64,000 bases of DNA from Poriferisphaera corsica (GCF_007747445.1 NZ_CP036425.1:2526175-2590174), one strand, 5' to 3'; numbered from the stretch's first letter, positions 15,991 through 26,557 are shown. Numbers and translations are program-made. Notes: generated by a model from the letters alone, not told the origin.

Positions 15991-17259
15991 TCAGCTTTTG
16001 ATTGTATGGAGAAGGTATGCGCTGATCGGAAGATTGATAATAACGGGTAGCCAAGCGGCGCTGGCAGGCCCGAGATAGCTGCTTCCGGCTTGAAGGACGA
16101 GAATACCACCAGCCCACGCACCGACACATGCACCGGCGGCTTTGAGACCTTGCTTGAGCATGTTGCCAGGGATACGAGTGAGGAAGTATGGGAGGCCGAT
16201 GACTAAGACGATGACGTTGAGGATAACGAGACTGAATCGGCTCCAAATGATTCGAGTTATGCCTTCGGCCGCATTGCCACTTAGTGCAGGGTTGCTGCGC
16301 ATGGACTGCAGATTACCGATGGACAGAAGGTTGCGATAAAAGCTGGTTTGCCGCAGTTTCAGAACCGTGGGAGAAAGGTCCGTTTTGAAGAAATCAATCG
16401 CTTCTGGCGGCGAAATTTCCATCGGATTGTCGGGTGTCACAAAGGCGACACCTTGGACAAGCTTCCAACCGCCACGGTTGTCATCCCACGAGGCCTGCGA
16501 CGCGCGGATCTGCTGAAGCGTGAGTCCACTGTCATCACGAACCAGAATACTGATGCCTTTATCAAATTGCTCTTCGTCTTTGAGGAAGTTCGCACCACTG
16601 ATGAGATTCCCTTCGCCATCGCGTGCAAAAACGATGGGGATATCACGGGTTTTGTTTCGCTTAAGGTCGAGTTTATCGCGGGTGATGCGTTCGGCCATCG
16701 CGGGGATAGCGTATTCTTGAAGCGGCAGATTAATGATACTAAGAACACCACCCACAAGAACGATTGGCATGGCAATGCGATACAGGCTAATACCACTTGC
16801 GATAATCGCAGTGAGTTCGCGCGCGCGGATCATGGCTGAGAAAGTGAACCCCATGGCTGCGGTGACGATGAGCCCCGAGAAGAAGATGTATATCAAAAGC
16901 ATAATGGGCGTGTAGTAATCAATAATGTAATACATCACGCCGATAAAACTCATAAAGCTGCCGGGCTGAATGGCATGTTTAATTTGCGAAACCTGATTGA
17001 CATTTAGATCGAGCTCACTGGCAATCAGTGGATTGCTTGCCCCATCATCAAGTAATTCTGTGAGCAGTTCGCCTGAGACGTTGTATTCGCTGGCAACCGA
17101 AGTCACATTCTGCATCTTTGCCCAGTTACCACCGGCTTTGACAAAGTCATCCATATTGATGGTCAAGTCAACCAGAATAAACAGCAGCATCAACACCGAG
17201 AGCAGGATCACGAAGTTAACGAGGAAGTTCTTAATGATGTAAAGACTCAGTGTCTTCAT
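15991..17259 (-). CDS. lptG: LptG-like LPS export permease
   Basis: This is a YjgP/YjgQ family membrane component of the Lpt transporter, which pulls lipopolysaccharide from the inner membrane toward the outer membrane. The 422-residue product has an N-terminal helix pair (YIIKNFLVNFVILLSVLMLL), a hydrophobic core (GLIVTAAMGFTFSAMIRARE, IASGISLYRIAMPIVLVGGV) and a central beta-rich periplasmic domain (DIPIVFARDGEGNLISGANF, ISILVRDDSG). Helices near the C-terminus include FSLVILNVIVLVIGLPYFLT. It lies 45 bases after the lptF-like gene. An extra stretch of roughly 70 residues lies between the first and second helices (about residues 33-105). Assignment as G rather than F rests on gene order and length. 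Confidence 0.8.
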   Translation of the reverse strand: MKTLSLYIIKNFLVNFVILLSVLMLLFILVDLTINMDDFVKAGGNWAKMQNVTSVASEYNVSGELLTELLDDGASNPLIASELDLNVNQVSQIKHAIQPGSFMSFIGVMYYIIDYYTPIMLLIYIFFSGLIVTAAMGFTFSAMIRARELTAIIASGISLYRIAMPIVLVGGVLSIINLPLQEYAIPAMAERITRDKLDLKRNKTRDIPIVFARDGEGNLISGANFLKDEEQFDKGISILVRDDSGLTLQQIRASQASWDDNRGGWKLVQGVAFVTPDNPMEISPPEAIDFFKTDLSPTVLKLRQTSFYRNLLSIGNLQSMRSNPALSGNAAEGITRIIWSRFSLVILNVIVLVIGLPYFLTRIPGNMLKQGLKAAGACVGAWAGGILVLQAGSSYLGPASAAWLPVIINLPISAYLLHTIKS

Positions 17260-17304
17260 TGATTGTTATCTCATGGCTCATCCGAGCAGTCATTCGTCCA
17301 TCCG

Positions 17305-18996
17305 TTAATTTCGAGCCAAACGGCAATAGCTCACGCTAATCACAGCCAAAAGAATGAGGTTACCTGTCCATAACAGGCCAAGACTCATCGCAAGCGGTAC
17401 TTCGACACGACCAGCCATATTCTGTCCAGAGTTCATGACGATAATGCTCAGTATGGCGAGCATGAAACTCCAGAAGTAAACGACCAGAGGCATTTGGTGT
17501 TTGAAGAGCAAACTGAGGATCGCACCGAGCAGCAAAAGGAGACTACAGGCGACTGCGGATGCGGCTCGTTCGTGGAGGTGGCCACGTATTCTGTGTGACA
17601 GCTTTTTCAGGCCGTCCGTCATACGGGCATAAGCGTTAACGACAGTACTGGATCGTTGGTACTGCGTGGCACCGGCTTCAACACGGTGCATCACATCGCT
17701 GACTTTCATATCTTTGGCAGGCATATCCAAGAGCGAATCACCGGCCCAGATAATTTTGGGCAGATCAAAGCTTTTTCGTTCGCCTGATCCGCTGTCGTTG
17801 GCGACCTGAACACCATCACCATCATCACCTAACTTGAGTGTCAGATATGGAAGGCCTGGCATCTTATCATTCACATTGACTTTAACTTCTGCTCGCTCGG
17901 CCATGAACATACTGCTGGGGTAACTTTGGCCTTCCAGACGCTCAGCAACAATGACTTTATCATCACCCATTGAGCGTAACATCAGCTTGTTATCAAAAAC
18001 GACTGCTGAGGGTGCGCTGACTTCATAGAGTTTGTTTTCATCGTAACCAATACCTCTGAAGAGCAGTGGTTGCCCTCCCGGTACAGCGCTATCTTTGATT
18101 CGCTGCTCCAGATCTTCCGCTGCTAGTGCTTTAATGAGGTTTTGTTTTCGGTTGCCGATATCTTCGAATCGTTCGGGATTGCGTTCAAGTTCGAAAAGCT
18201 CAGGAAGGGATTGAAACTTCGGTTTATCACGGAAAAAACTTTGCTGCACCAGTGGCGGGAGCTCTTTCCAACCTTCCATTTCTGTCCTTACAGAGCCGGG
18301 ATCATTGTAGTACGCATCAACCAGTACGACTTGTACGGTTGATTGATCTTGCTCATTATCGTGACGCATGTACAACCATGCTTCACGCGCACTGCCATCG
18401 TTATTCATCTGCCCATCTCGATCCATTTGAGCGACGGCGACGCCTTTCAAACGGATAATCTTAGTGAGCATTGGATCTTCGGTGAGCGTTTTATCTGTGA
18501 TGGGTATTTGATCAGCAGAATTGGCATATATCGCAAAACCATTTTGAACGTACGGTTGGCCCTCGTTGAGACTTGTCACCAAACCGGTAATGAGGTCTTG
18601 CTGTATGGTTTTTTCAGCCTGCTTAAAGAAGGCTGGAATGACAAAATTGGAAAGCCCAAAGAGGCCCATCGTGAGTACAACCCCAAGCACGATCACAGGC
18701 ATGAGAATCGCTCGGTAACTCATACCGCTAGCGCTACACGCGGTAATTTCGTTATCTTGCACCATGCGTATAAAAACGAGCGTACTGGCAAAAGCACCCG
18801 CGAACGGCAAAGCGAAGCCAAGCATCGTGGGAGCGGTAAGGATCACAAATTTTGCAAATAAAAGAGGAGTAAGCTGACCGTCACTGAGCGGCTTGATTGC
18901 TGCGGCAAAACTGATGACGAGCATCAATGTCAACACAGAAGCTGCTAGTAGCTTCAACAACTCACGCAGGATGTATTTATAAAATGTCCAAGGCAT
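17305..18996 (-). CDS. lptF: LptF-like LPS export permease
   Basis: This is the partner permease of the YjgP/YjgQ family. The N-terminal part is typical: YILRELLKLLAASVLTLMLV, PTMLGFALPFAGAFASTLVF, VQDNEITACSASGMSYRAIL. The C-terminal helices include HERAASAVACSLLLLLGAIL and VYFWSFMLAILSIIVMNSGQ. At 563 residues it is much longer than E. coli LptF (about 366) because the periplasmic domain between about residues 130 and 460 is enlarged. It is first in the two-gene operon. LptB, LptC, LptA and LptD are not in the window. Confidence 0.8.
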   Translation of the reverse strand: MPWTFYKYILRELLKLLAASVLTLMLVISFAAAIKPLSDGQLTPLLFAKFVILTAPTMLGFALPFAGAFASTLVFIRMVQDNEITACSASGMSYRAILMPVIVLGVVLTMGLFGLSNFVIPAFFKQAEKTIQQDLITGLVTSLNEGQPYVQNGFAIYANSADQIPITDKTLTEDPMLTKIIRLKGVAVAQMDRDGQMNNDGSAREAWLYMRHDNEQDQSTVQVVLVDAYYNDPGSVRTEMEGWKELPPLVQQSFFRDKPKFQSLPELFELERNPERFEDIGNRKQNLIKALAAEDLEQRIKDSAVPGGQPLLFRGIGYDENKLYEVSAPSAVVFDNKLMLRSMGDDKVIVAERLEGQSYPSSMFMAERAEVKVNVNDKMPGLPYLTLKLGDDGDGVQVANDSGSGERKSFDLPKIIWAGDSLLDMPAKDMKVSDVMHRVEAGATQYQRSSTVVNAYARMTDGLKKLSHRIRGHLHERAASAVACSLLLLLGAILSLLFKHQMPLVVYFWSFMLAILSIIVMNSGQNMAGRVEVPLAMSLGLLWTGNLILLAVISVSYCRLARN

Positions 18997-19324
18997 ATCA
19001 AGCTTGATCCACCAGATTCTCGCTGACCTCTGATCACTTTCCTGTTGTTCACCCCGATCAAGCTGTTGCCTGACCCGATGATTGAACCTTACCTAAGCTC
19101 ACCCCATCCTTAGTTGAATGATTCGGCTGACTGTAGGCCACGGTCATAATTAAGACCAGTTTACCCGCTCATATTTCTTTATGCAGCTTTTATCCCCGCC
19201 GCGACTTATTTCCCACATTGTCTATGCAGACAAATGGCAGCCCCTCCAAACGGGCCTGCTGATCATACGAACACCCTTCTTCACGAGTTCGAAAAAGATT
19301 CATATCCTCTTACAAACCAATAAA
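18997..19324. other. Intergenic region between rph and lptF
   Basis: A 328-base gap between two minus-strand genes. I see no open frame with coding character, no clear terminator and no repeat; it presumably holds the lptF promoter. Confidence 0.4.
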
Positions 19325-20047
19325 TTATGATTTCAATGCCGCCTTTTGGACCTTAATGAGCTTCTTGATACCCTTTTCTGCCAAATCCATCATCTCATCG
19401 AGCTCAGCTCGGCTAAAGACACCAGCCTCTCCCGTCCCCTGTACCTCAACGAATTGCCCCTTGTGGTTCATCGCGACATTCATGTCCACCTCTGCACGCA
19501 CATCAAGTTCATAATCTAAATCGAGGAAAGCCTGCCCGTCGATGATACCAACGCTAATAGCTGCCATGGGACCTTTGATAGGGTTCTTTTCAATCAATCC
19601 CTCTGACATCGCCCATTGGACAGCTTTGCTCAGCGCGATCCAAGCCCCAGTAATCGAAGCGGTACGCGTACCACCGTCAGCTTTAATGACATCACAATCA
19701 CAAGTGATCGCAACACCCGGCATTTTTTTCAGATCCACAGCGGCTCGCAGAGCGCGGCCAATCAACCGTTGAATTTCTGTTCCACGCGAATCATTTCCAC
19801 GCCGCTTACGGTCTGGCGTACTGCCGGGAAGCATATTGTATTCTGCCGTCACCCAACCCTTGACGAAATTCCCCTCTTCATCCTTAGGCAACCAACGCGG
19901 CGGATCACTAGCCACACTCGCAGTACAGATGATTTTTGTTTCTCCCATCTCGATCAAGATACTGCCGGGAGCAGCTCCTGGAAATTGACTGACCTTAACA
20001 TCTCTTAGTGCATTTGCACGCCGTTTTTTCTGTGTGGTTGTTGCCAT
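19325..20047 (-). CDS. rph: Ribonuclease PH
   Basis: RNase PH is a phosphate-dependent 3'-5' exoribonuclease that trims tRNA precursors. The 240-residue product has the expected fold and motifs: GSILIEMGETKIICTASV, GWVTAEYNMLPGSTPDRKRR, RGTEIQRLIGRALRAAVDL, TCDCDVIKADGGTRTASITG (phosphate-site Thr-Arg), GIIDGQAFLDLDYELD with catalytic acidic residues, and EVQGTGEAGVFSRAELDEM. The N-terminus (KKRRANALRDVKV) departs from the usual RPDGRxxxQLRP start, so the substrate-facing first segment is changed. There is no strong ribosome binding site. Confidence 0.95.
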   Translation of the reverse strand: MATTTQKKRRANALRDVKVSQFPGAAPGSILIEMGETKIICTASVASDPPRWLPKDEEGNFVKGWVTAEYNMLPGSTPDRKRRGNDSRGTEIQRLIGRALRAAVDLKKMPGVAITCDCDVIKADGGTRTASITGAWIALSKAVQWAMSEGLIEKNPIKGPMAAISVGIIDGQAFLDLDYELDVRAEVDMNVAMNHKGQFVEVQGTGEAGVFSRAELDEMMDLAEKGIKKLIKVQKAALKS

Positions 20048-20110
20048 GCATCACATTGTCACGAATCAGAACACATCTGCAACCCCTGCCCTGATACCCA
20101 ACATGAACGA

Positions 20111-21019
20111 TCACTCAATAAATTCGATATCTTCGGGAATCTTCATTTCAAAAAACGATTTATCTTTCATCTCAAAACTTATGGGATCAATTACAGCTTT
20201 AAACTGTTCACGCGAGCTCATATTGTTCACGGCATACTCTGTAATCAACCACGATTGATCGGGACGCCGTACTTGATTTCGAATCATAATATCCATCTCT
20301 GGCACAGATTTTCCTTCAGCAACACCCATTAAGAAAATCACTCGCTGAGGCACAATTGGGTTTACTGCCGGATCAATCCAATACTTAAACACATCATCCG
20401 AATCAAATTGCGTTAATACAATGATTCGCCTGCCATCATGCTTCAGTTCCTCAACCTCAAATCGATCACCCGATTCGAGTAAACTTCCCAGCCCATTAGC
20501 CCCCAGTTTCTCAATTTCTGGTAACAAACCACTCGGCAAAATCTCAAGATCCTGTGGTACCATTCGTTTACCCCTCTTCTCTTGCTGGCTGAACATATAG
20601 CCATTTTCCCCATCCCATATCACATTGAGATCTATAATCATGCTTCCTATTCTTTTATACATTACAGATTTTTTATACCGCCAAAGAAGTGATTTTTCTT
20701 GGCGATGAATAACGATTTCTTCAACAGTAGCTGAGTACGGCTTCTTGATACCGATCCAACTGTCTTCGCCAATCACATCAATAATCTCGGTATGATTGTT
20801 ATGAAAACTAATACTCTCATGACGTACATGTGCATGTAAAGGTAAATCAGATTCCATTGACTTAGCCATCAATTCAGCTAATTTTTTTGCGTCTGAATAA
20901 TCGTATTGGATTGACTGCTTTTCTCGCTTCTCATCCGAATCTTCAGCATACAGCAATGCTGAATAAAATCCCAAAGAAAGGCTAAATATACACACAAAAA
21001 AACAATTGATCTTCATCAT
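20111..21019 (-). CDS. Secreted protein of unknown function
   Basis: The 302-residue product has a signal peptide (MKINCFFVCIFSLSLGFYSA, cleavage probably after YAE or ALLYA). A charged linker is followed by a beta-rich domain of about 220 residues (SWIGIKKPYSATVEEIVIHR, WDGENGYMFSQQEKRGKR, HDGRRIIVLTQFDSDD, YWIDPAVNPIVPQRVIF). Alternating strands of this kind and a 'D(P/E)-x-x-N-P-I-V' turn resemble the LolA-like/DUF2092 group of lipoprotein-sorting-fold proteins, but I cannot assign it firmly. It lies 63 bases upstream of rph on the same strand. Confidence 0.6.
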   Translation of the reverse strand: MMKINCFFVCIFSLSLGFYSALLYAEDSDEKREKQSIQYDYSDAKKLAELMAKSMESDLPLHAHVRHESISFHNNHTEIIDVIGEDSWIGIKKPYSATVEEIVIHRQEKSLLWRYKKSVMYKRIGSMIIDLNVIWDGENGYMFSQQEKRGKRMVPQDLEILPSGLLPEIEKLGANGLGSLLESGDRFEVEELKHDGRRIIVLTQFDSDDVFKYWIDPAVNPIVPQRVIFLMGVAEGKSVPEMDIMIRNQVRRPDQSWLITEYAVNNMSSREQFKAVIDPISFEMKDKSFFEMKIPEDIEFIE

Positions 21020-21064
21020 ATTTTCTCGAATTCAGGATGATCTCAATTATAAATTAATTGCATA

Positions 21065-22609
21065 TTAAGAACTTTGCGTGTTCGCTAAACTTTTCGTCTC
21101 TGCTACCTCTGGCACGCTGTCCCATATTGCACACAAGACTGCATCCTTCTTTACACCGCCCCATAAGCCTCGCTCATTGCCTGATCGTAACCCTTTAAAC
21201 AACTGAATCATCTGCTGCACTTGTTCGTCCTCTGGGCTCTCCATGCCCCAAACCCGAATACTTTCATGCGGTGTTTGCCCCATCATCTCACCATCATAAG
21301 CTAACTCTTCAAACAACTTCTCGCCTGGCCTCGCCCCTGTCACATCAATCTTCACATCAACATCTGGCTCGAAACCCATTGCGATGACAAACCGTTTCGC
21401 CATATCCATAATTCGAATCGGCTGCCCCATGTCTAGCAAAAACACTTCGCCACCCTCAGCATACGCCCCCGCCTGAAGCACTAACCCTGCGGCTTCAGGT
21501 ATCGTCATGAAGTACCGCGTCATACGATCATCCGTCACCGTCACCGGCCCGCCTCTGCCTAACTGCTCACTCCAGATCGGCAACACGCTACACGCACTAC
21601 CCAAAACATTACCAAAGCGAACCATTGTAAAGATCGTTTCGCTCTGACTATTCATCCATTGCACATAAAGCTCTGCCAACCGTTTCGTCGCCCCCATCAC
21701 ACTCGACGGATTCACCGCTTTATCCGATGAGATCATCACCATCCGCTCAACACCCCACTTAGCCGCAGCGTCCGCCACATTCTTCGTGCCAAAATAATTA
21801 TTCTCGACCGCCTCACTCGGATGCCCCTCCATCATGGGCACGTGTTTATGAGCAGCCGCATGGAAAATCACATCCGGCTTCTCCGCCCCAACTAAATCAC
21901 TGGTTCGCTCACGCTTGGTAATATCACCCAACACCGTCCGCACTTCCACCTCACCGTATACCCGCCGCAGTTCACGATCAATCTCGAATAAGCTGTTCTC
22001 CGATCGATCCATCAACACCAACTTACTCGGCCTGAACCTGCAGACAATCCGCGCAATCTCACTGCCGATTGAACCACCCGCCCCTGTAATCAACACCGTC
22101 TTACTGCTAATAATGCTTTCAATCGGTTTCTCATCCAACGGTCGCGGCTGCCGATCAATCAGCTTTGCCACATCCAGCGGCTCGCGGCTATTCAGTGACA
22201 CCTTCCCACCACCCAGATGCAGATGCTCCGCCCCACGCACATCGCTGCGACCATTGAGCTGATCACTCAGCGTTGGCATATAACACCAATTCACCCCGAT
22301 TCTATCTAAATCTCTGGTCACACCCCGTAATTCTTCCCCCATGCTCATCGGCAAACTCACCAAAACTAACCCCACACCCGACTTCTCAAGCACCTCTCTA
22401 AGCCGCTCTAAACCGCCTAGTAAACGCATCCCCAACTCAGCCTCTTCCCCCGCTCCGCGAACCGTCAAACAGCCCAATAACACGGGGCAATCATCAACCA
22501 CTTTTAAGCAATGCGATAACTGCCCCACACTCAACGCTGTCCCCACGACCAATGCAACCCGCCCACGCCCCCCATAACCACTCATTTTCACGTTTACTGG
22601 CTCTTCCAT
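21065..22609 (-). CDS. Polysaccharide biosynthesis NDP-sugar 4,6-dehydratase, soluble CapD/FlaA1 type
   Basis: The 514-residue protein has a C-terminal extended SDR domain of the UDP-N-acetylglucosamine 4,6-dehydratase family. Motifs are the NAD site VLITGAGGSIGSE (about residues 172-184), DRSENSLFEI, HAAAHKHVPMME, SSDKAVNPSSVMGATK (the catalytic Tyr is Met, as in PglF/WbpM), RFGNVLGS and GARPGEKLFEEL. The N-terminal 150 residues form a nucleotide-binding-like domain, but the four membrane helices usual in FlaA1/CapD proteins are absent, so it should be soluble. Products feed surface-glycan synthesis. I prefer the ATG at 22609 (GGAGG 14 bases upstream); a GTG at 22657 and an ATG at 22585 are alternatives. 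Confidence 0.85.
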   Translation of the reverse strand: MEEPVNVKMSGYGGRGRVALVVGTALSVGQLSHCLKVVDDCPVLLGCLTVRGAGEEAELGMRLLGGLERLREVLEKSGVGLVLVSLPMSMGEELRGVTRDLDRIGVNWCYMPTLSDQLNGRSDVRGAEHLHLGGGKVSLNSREPLDVAKLIDRQPRPLDEKPIESIISSKTVLITGAGGSIGSEIARIVCRFRPSKLVLMDRSENSLFEIDRELRRVYGEVEVRTVLGDITKRERTSDLVGAEKPDVIFHAAAHKHVPMMEGHPSEAVENNYFGTKNVADAAAKWGVERMVMISSDKAVNPSSVMGATKRLAELYVQWMNSQSETIFTMVRFGNVLGSACSVLPIWSEQLGRGGPVTVTDDRMTRYFMTIPEAAGLVLQAGAYAEGGEVFLLDMGQPIRIMDMAKRFVIAMGFEPDVDVKIDVTGARPGEKLFEELAYDGEMMGQTPHESIRVWGMESPEDEQVQQMIQLFKGLRSGNERGLWGGVKKDAVLCAIWDSVPEVAETKSLANTQSS

Positions 22610-22878
22610 GCAATATTTATCGGCCTCCCCACCCCGTATCCTCCACCCACCAAACACCCTTCTAAAAAAAGTCCATAATTTTCCGCTTTTTTCGCCTGTA
22701 ACGTCTAAACCGATTACCAGTTCTTGTCGATACCAAAACTATCAGGCCATAATCTGATACACGTCATTGAAATATTGGTGATATCTGTAATCTCTCTCGT
22801 TTGCCAGATTCATCCATTTCCGGCGCAAATATACGGACGAGATTTTGTGGATCCAGGACGATCCAGGAGTATTGAATC

Positions 22879-23286
22879 ATGCCATTAACTTTAGGCCCAC
22901 AAGCCCAGCACGAAGGACGCGAACACCCACGCATCCCCCTTCCCGCTATGTACACCCTCCTTCGACTGCGAAAGCTTGACGCTCCTCATTTTGACAGGAC
23001 AGGCCACATCTACGACATCTCAATGTCTGGCATACGATTCGAACTCGACTTCCCACTCGAGCCCGGCGAACAGGTAGAAGTCAAAATCATGCTACCCGGC
23101 TCATCACAGCTGACCTTCTCCGCGTCCGGCACCATCATCAGAATGCACACCGACGACGAATGCGGCCCCGTACGCATGGGACTCGCATTCAACGAGTTCG
23201 GCTCCATCAATGAACGCATCAAGTTACAACAATACATCAACTACCGCGGCTTCCTCCCTGAAGACGCTCCATCACGGGCCGCCTAA
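22879..23286 (+). CDS. PilZ domain protein, likely c-di-GMP receptor
   Basis: The 135-residue protein is essentially one PilZ domain. It has the N-terminal arginine motif (EGREHPRIPL, matching RxxxR, near residues 14-18) and the DISMSGIRFEL motif (D/N-x-S-x-x-G, near 48-53), the two sites that wrap around bound cyclic di-GMP. Further beta strands follow (EVKIMLPGS, FSASGTIIRM, VRMGLAFNEF) and then a C-terminal helix. CAGGAG lies before the ATG. It is monocistronic: it has its own terminator and is divergent from the dehydratase gene. The output partner is unknown. Confidence 0.9.
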   Translation: MPLTLGPQAQHEGREHPRIPLPAMYTLLRLRKLDAPHFDRTGHIYDISMSGIRFELDFPLEPGEQVEVKIMLPGSSQLTFSASGTIIRMHTDDECGPVRMGLAFNEFGSINERIKLQQYINYRGFLPEDAPSRAA

Positions 23287-23311
23287 ACAAACCGAACCAA
23301 GCCATCACTCA

Positions 23312-23339
23312 AAAACGCTGCCATATGGCAGCGTTTTTT
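23312..23339 (+). terminator. Terminator after the PilZ gene
   Basis: A 9-bp stem (AACGCTGCC/GGCAGCGTT) with an ATAT loop is followed by T6, 26 bases after the PilZ stop codon. Confidence 0.9.
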
Positions 23340-23400
23340 CTGTCGTATCTATAGCCTACACGCCATACACCCCAAACCAATCATGTGGCTTTTGAATACA

Positions 23401-24219
23401 CTAAATTTTTTGCTTGTCATGCAGTACTTTATTCAAGTCAAAAAATCGTTCAGCATTTGCATCAACAGATAATATGAAATTATCAATTGATATACCTCGT
23501 CTTTTTGCTAAAAACGCCGCTGTATGCACCACGTACTTCGGTTCATTAGTTCTAATCTTGCGATAGGGCACAGGTGTCAAATACGGTGAATCCGTTTCAA
23601 TAAACATTCGATCTAATGGCACGAGATCACTGGCCTCCGCAATCTCAACCGCATTCTTAAAAGTAACAATCCCAGTAAAGCCGACCATTGCTCCCAAATC
23701 CAGAATCTTTTTCACGTCCACCACATCCCCAGTAAAACAGTGAAAAACAAAACGCTTCCCATCAATCCCAGCTTCTCGAATCATACCGATCACATCATCC
23801 GTCGCCTTCCGATTATGAATCACAATCGGCAACCCACAATATTCCTGCTCTTTCGCTAATTCCAACTGCCATGCAAAAGCACGTCGCTGATCTTCTGCAG
23901 GTGGGTCAGGATAATGCCAATCCAATCCCATCTCCCCTAGCGCAACAACCTTCTTGGCTTGCCAATTGTCCAGAACAGATCGTAAACCCGTCTTAAATGC
24001 CGCTTCATCCTCAGAGCCCTCAGCATAATGCGGATGCACACCCACCGTTGCAAAGACACACGAATGCCGCTTCGCAACTTCAATCGCTTTCGCCGCATCC
24101 GCTGCAGTCGTCCCAACGCTAATCATCCGATCAACACCAGCCGAATTCGCATCCGCAACAACTTCCACTTCGCGTTCAGCCAATCCGTCATACGTCAAAT
24201 GGCAATGTGTATCTATCAC
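23401..24219 (-). CDS. tatD: TatD family metal-dependent hydrolase
   Basis: TatD proteins are TIM-barrel metal-dependent deoxyribonucleases. The 272-residue product carries all metal and catalytic positions: IDTHCHLTYDG, VGVHPHYAEG, ALGEMGLDWHYPDPP, LPIVIHNRKATDD, FVFHCFTGD and FIETDSPYLTPVPYR. The start is a GTG with GAGAGG about 10 bases upstream. It lies 28 bases after the yyaL gene and is probably co-transcribed with it. Confidence 0.93.
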   Translation of the reverse strand: MIDTHCHLTYDGLAEREVEVVADANSAGVDRMISVGTTAADAAKAIEVAKRHSCVFATVGVHPHYAEGSEDEAAFKTGLRSVLDNWQAKKVVALGEMGLDWHYPDPPAEDQRRAFAWQLELAKEQEYCGLPIVIHNRKATDDVIGMIREAGIDGKRFVFHCFTGDVVDVKKILDLGAMVGFTGIVTFKNAVEIAEASDLVPLDRMFIETDSPYLTPVPYRKIRTNEPKYVVHTAAFLAKRRGISIDNFILSVDANAERFFDLNKVLHDKQKI

Positions 24220-24247
24220 GTGTTCACAACCTCTCAGCCCCCATCTT

Positions 24248-26557
24248 TCACTTTAAATCAATTAGTCGTTGCACCGGCCCCATACATTGATTATCTCTAC
24301 ACAACTGATATTGTAAAACCGCACTTTCTAAAAGCCCCTCTCCACCACAGCTAATCTCCAATTCAACCACAACTTCCCCTTCATAAACCTCAATCTCCAT
24401 CATCGTCGCCCCATCCCCTATCCGTTTCGGATGCGTCGGAGGATAGTTCACACCCACCGCCCAACCGCGTTCAATATCATCCTTTGACAATGTCACATCT
24501 AACCCAATAAAGCCACTCTCCTCTGCTTGAGAGCCGTAAATATATCCACCCTCGGGCAAGTTTAGCCGAAGCTCATATTTTCTTTCATTCTGCTTTCGAA
24601 CACCAACCATAACCTGCCATGCGTCCGTTTCATCTTTTGTTTCCACTGAATTTGAAGTATGCATCAATTGATCCAAGAAATTTGATGGTAGGATTTGTTG
24701 ACTTCTAATCAGCGATTGGATTAATCCCATAACACCCGAGCCGTATCCATGAATTTCTTCACTGTATCGTCGCAAATCTTTCACGACGCGATTCGCATAC
24801 TGATCCTCTCCTGTTAAACCAAATAAATCCAAACCATTTAGCACCATCATACCGACCCCACTAGGCATCGCTCCATCACTTACGGATTGGCATCGCACAA
24901 ACAATCCACCATCATCCTCAACATCGTAATACCCACCATTCGCTTCATCCTCAAATTTTCTTAATACCTGCTCATGCAAATCTTGCAGCATAGTCTGATA
25001 TTGCTCTTTAGATTCAACATCAGCTCTGATCAACCTAATCAATCCATGCATTAGCGTTGCGTAATCTTCAAGCATCGCCTTTCCGCTCACACACTCACCA
25101 TTCTTAATCCGATTCAACTGGCCATCAACAACCATATACTTCATCAAAGCACCAATGCATTTTTTTGCAGCATCGACATATTTAGCCTCACCCAAAACCC
25201 GCCCAGCATCAGCGAGCCCACCTGCAATAAGGCCATTCCAACTCACAATCACTTTCTCATCGCTCATAGCCTGCTTACGTTGATCTCTAGCTATCTTCAT
25301 CAATCGTACAATTTCTGCATAATCAACCTCATCAATCTCTTCATAACCGCCATCTCTCAAATCAACGCGTACAAGCACATTCGTAGCCTGAGCCTCAGGA
25401 TGATGTGGATCATTAAAGTTCGCACCAGATCGAAAACCAAAGAAGCTCAGTGCCACTTTCTCTAAACGCTCATCTCCAATCGCCTCATGAACCTCTTCCT
25501 TTGTCCAAACATAATTTTTTCCTTCCCAACCATTAACTTCAGCATCCTCAGCACTAAAAAACAAACCATTCACGTCTTGCATCTGCTCTATCAAATACAA
25601 ACACGTCCCATGCATCACACGGCTATATTCACGCTTTGCGTTTTCATTTTCTTCAATCTCAAATGCCCGCGCATATAAACTCAGCAATTGCCCCTGATCA
25701 TATCCCATCTTCTCAAAATGCGGCACCACCCACGCTCTATCCACTGAATAGCGATGGAACCCGCCACCCAAATGATCGTATATCCCACCACTGGCCATCA
25801 TCAATAGTGTTTCTCGCACCATCTCCCACATCTCACCTTTCACACCCTCATCTTCCTCCCAACCCCACGCCTCAATCAGTCCCTCTAATATCACGGGTTG
25901 CGGAAATTTCGGGCCGCCCCCTCCTTGACCACTCCCACCATCAAACCCACACCACTCCGTATCGTATCGCCTCATCAATCCTCGTATTGCCTGAACAATC
26001 ACGCCATCATCCAAACCCCTGCCCTGCATCCCACGGCCACGCATCGCCTTCTTCACCGCATCCGCTAGTTTTACCGCCTGGTCTTCCACATCTATCTTTC
26101 GATTAGCCCATGCATCACTCATCCCCAGTACCACATCGCCAAAGCCCGGTTTTCCCCATTTCCCCTCAGGCGGAAAATAAGTCCCACAATAAAACGGTCT
26201 CAATTCATGATCTAAAAACACATTCATCGGCCACCCCCCACTCCCCGTCATCAACTGCGTTGCCATCATATACACCCCATCCACATCCCCTCTTTCTTCC
26301 CGGTCGACTTTCACACAAACCAGTCGCTCATTCATCAACTCTGCAATACGTTCATTCTCAAATACCTCTCGCTCCATCACATGACACCAATAACAAGTCG
26401 AATACCCCACACTCACAAAAAGTGGCACATCTCGTCGCTTCGCCTCCTCAACAGCCTCCTCACCCCATGCCCACCAATGCACTGGATTCTCCGCATGCTG
26501 GCGTAAATACAAACTTCCCTCTTGACCAAGCCTGTTCTGACCTTTATGCCTATTCAT
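24248..26557 (-). CDS. YyaL/SPATA20-like thioredoxin-domain protein
   Basis: The 769-residue product has an N-terminal DUF255 thioredoxin-like domain ([40 protein letters not shown] with a CxxC pair at about residues 55-58, [27 protein letters not shown]). An (alpha/alpha)6 barrel-like region follows (about residues 220-640: [39 protein letters not shown]-type helices, [11 protein letters not shown]). Bacterial YyaL and human SPATA20 have this layout; the molecular role is not established. AGGA precedes the ATG. It is followed closely by tatD. Confidence 0.9.
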   Translation of the reverse strand: MNRHKGQNRLGQEGSLYLRQHAENPVHWWAWGEEAVEEAKRRDVPLFVSVGYSTCYWCHVMEREVFENERIAELMNERLVCVKVDREERGDVDGVYMMATQLMTGSGGWPMNVFLDHELRPFYCGTYFPPEGKWGKPGFGDVVLGMSDAWANRKIDVEDQAVKLADAVKKAMRGRGMQGRGLDDGVIVQAIRGLMRRYDTEWCGFDGGSGQGGGGPKFPQPVILEGLIEAWGWEEDEGVKGEMWEMVRETLLMMASGGIYDHLGGGFHRYSVDRAWVVPHFEKMGYDQGQLLSLYARAFEIEENENAKREYSRVMHGTCLYLIEQMQDVNGLFFSAEDAEVNGWEGKNYVWTKEEVHEAIGDERLEKVALSFFGFRSGANFNDPHHPEAQATNVLVRVDLRDGGYEEIDEVDYAEIVRLMKIARDQRKQAMSDEKVIVSWNGLIAGGLADAGRVLGEAKYVDAAKKCIGALMKYMVVDGQLNRIKNGECVSGKAMLEDYATLMHGLIRLIRADVESKEQYQTMLQDLHEQVLRKFEDEANGGYYDVEDDGGLFVRCQSVSDGAMPSGVGMMVLNGLDLFGLTGEDQYANRVVKDLRRYSEEIHGYGSGVMGLIQSLIRSQQILPSNFLDQLMHTSNSVETKDETDAWQVMVGVRKQNERKYELRLNLPEGGYIYGSQAEESGFIGLDVTLSKDDIERGWAVGVNYPPTHPKRIGDGATMMEIEVYEGEVVVELEISCGGEGLLESAVLQYQLCRDNQCMGPVQRLIDLK

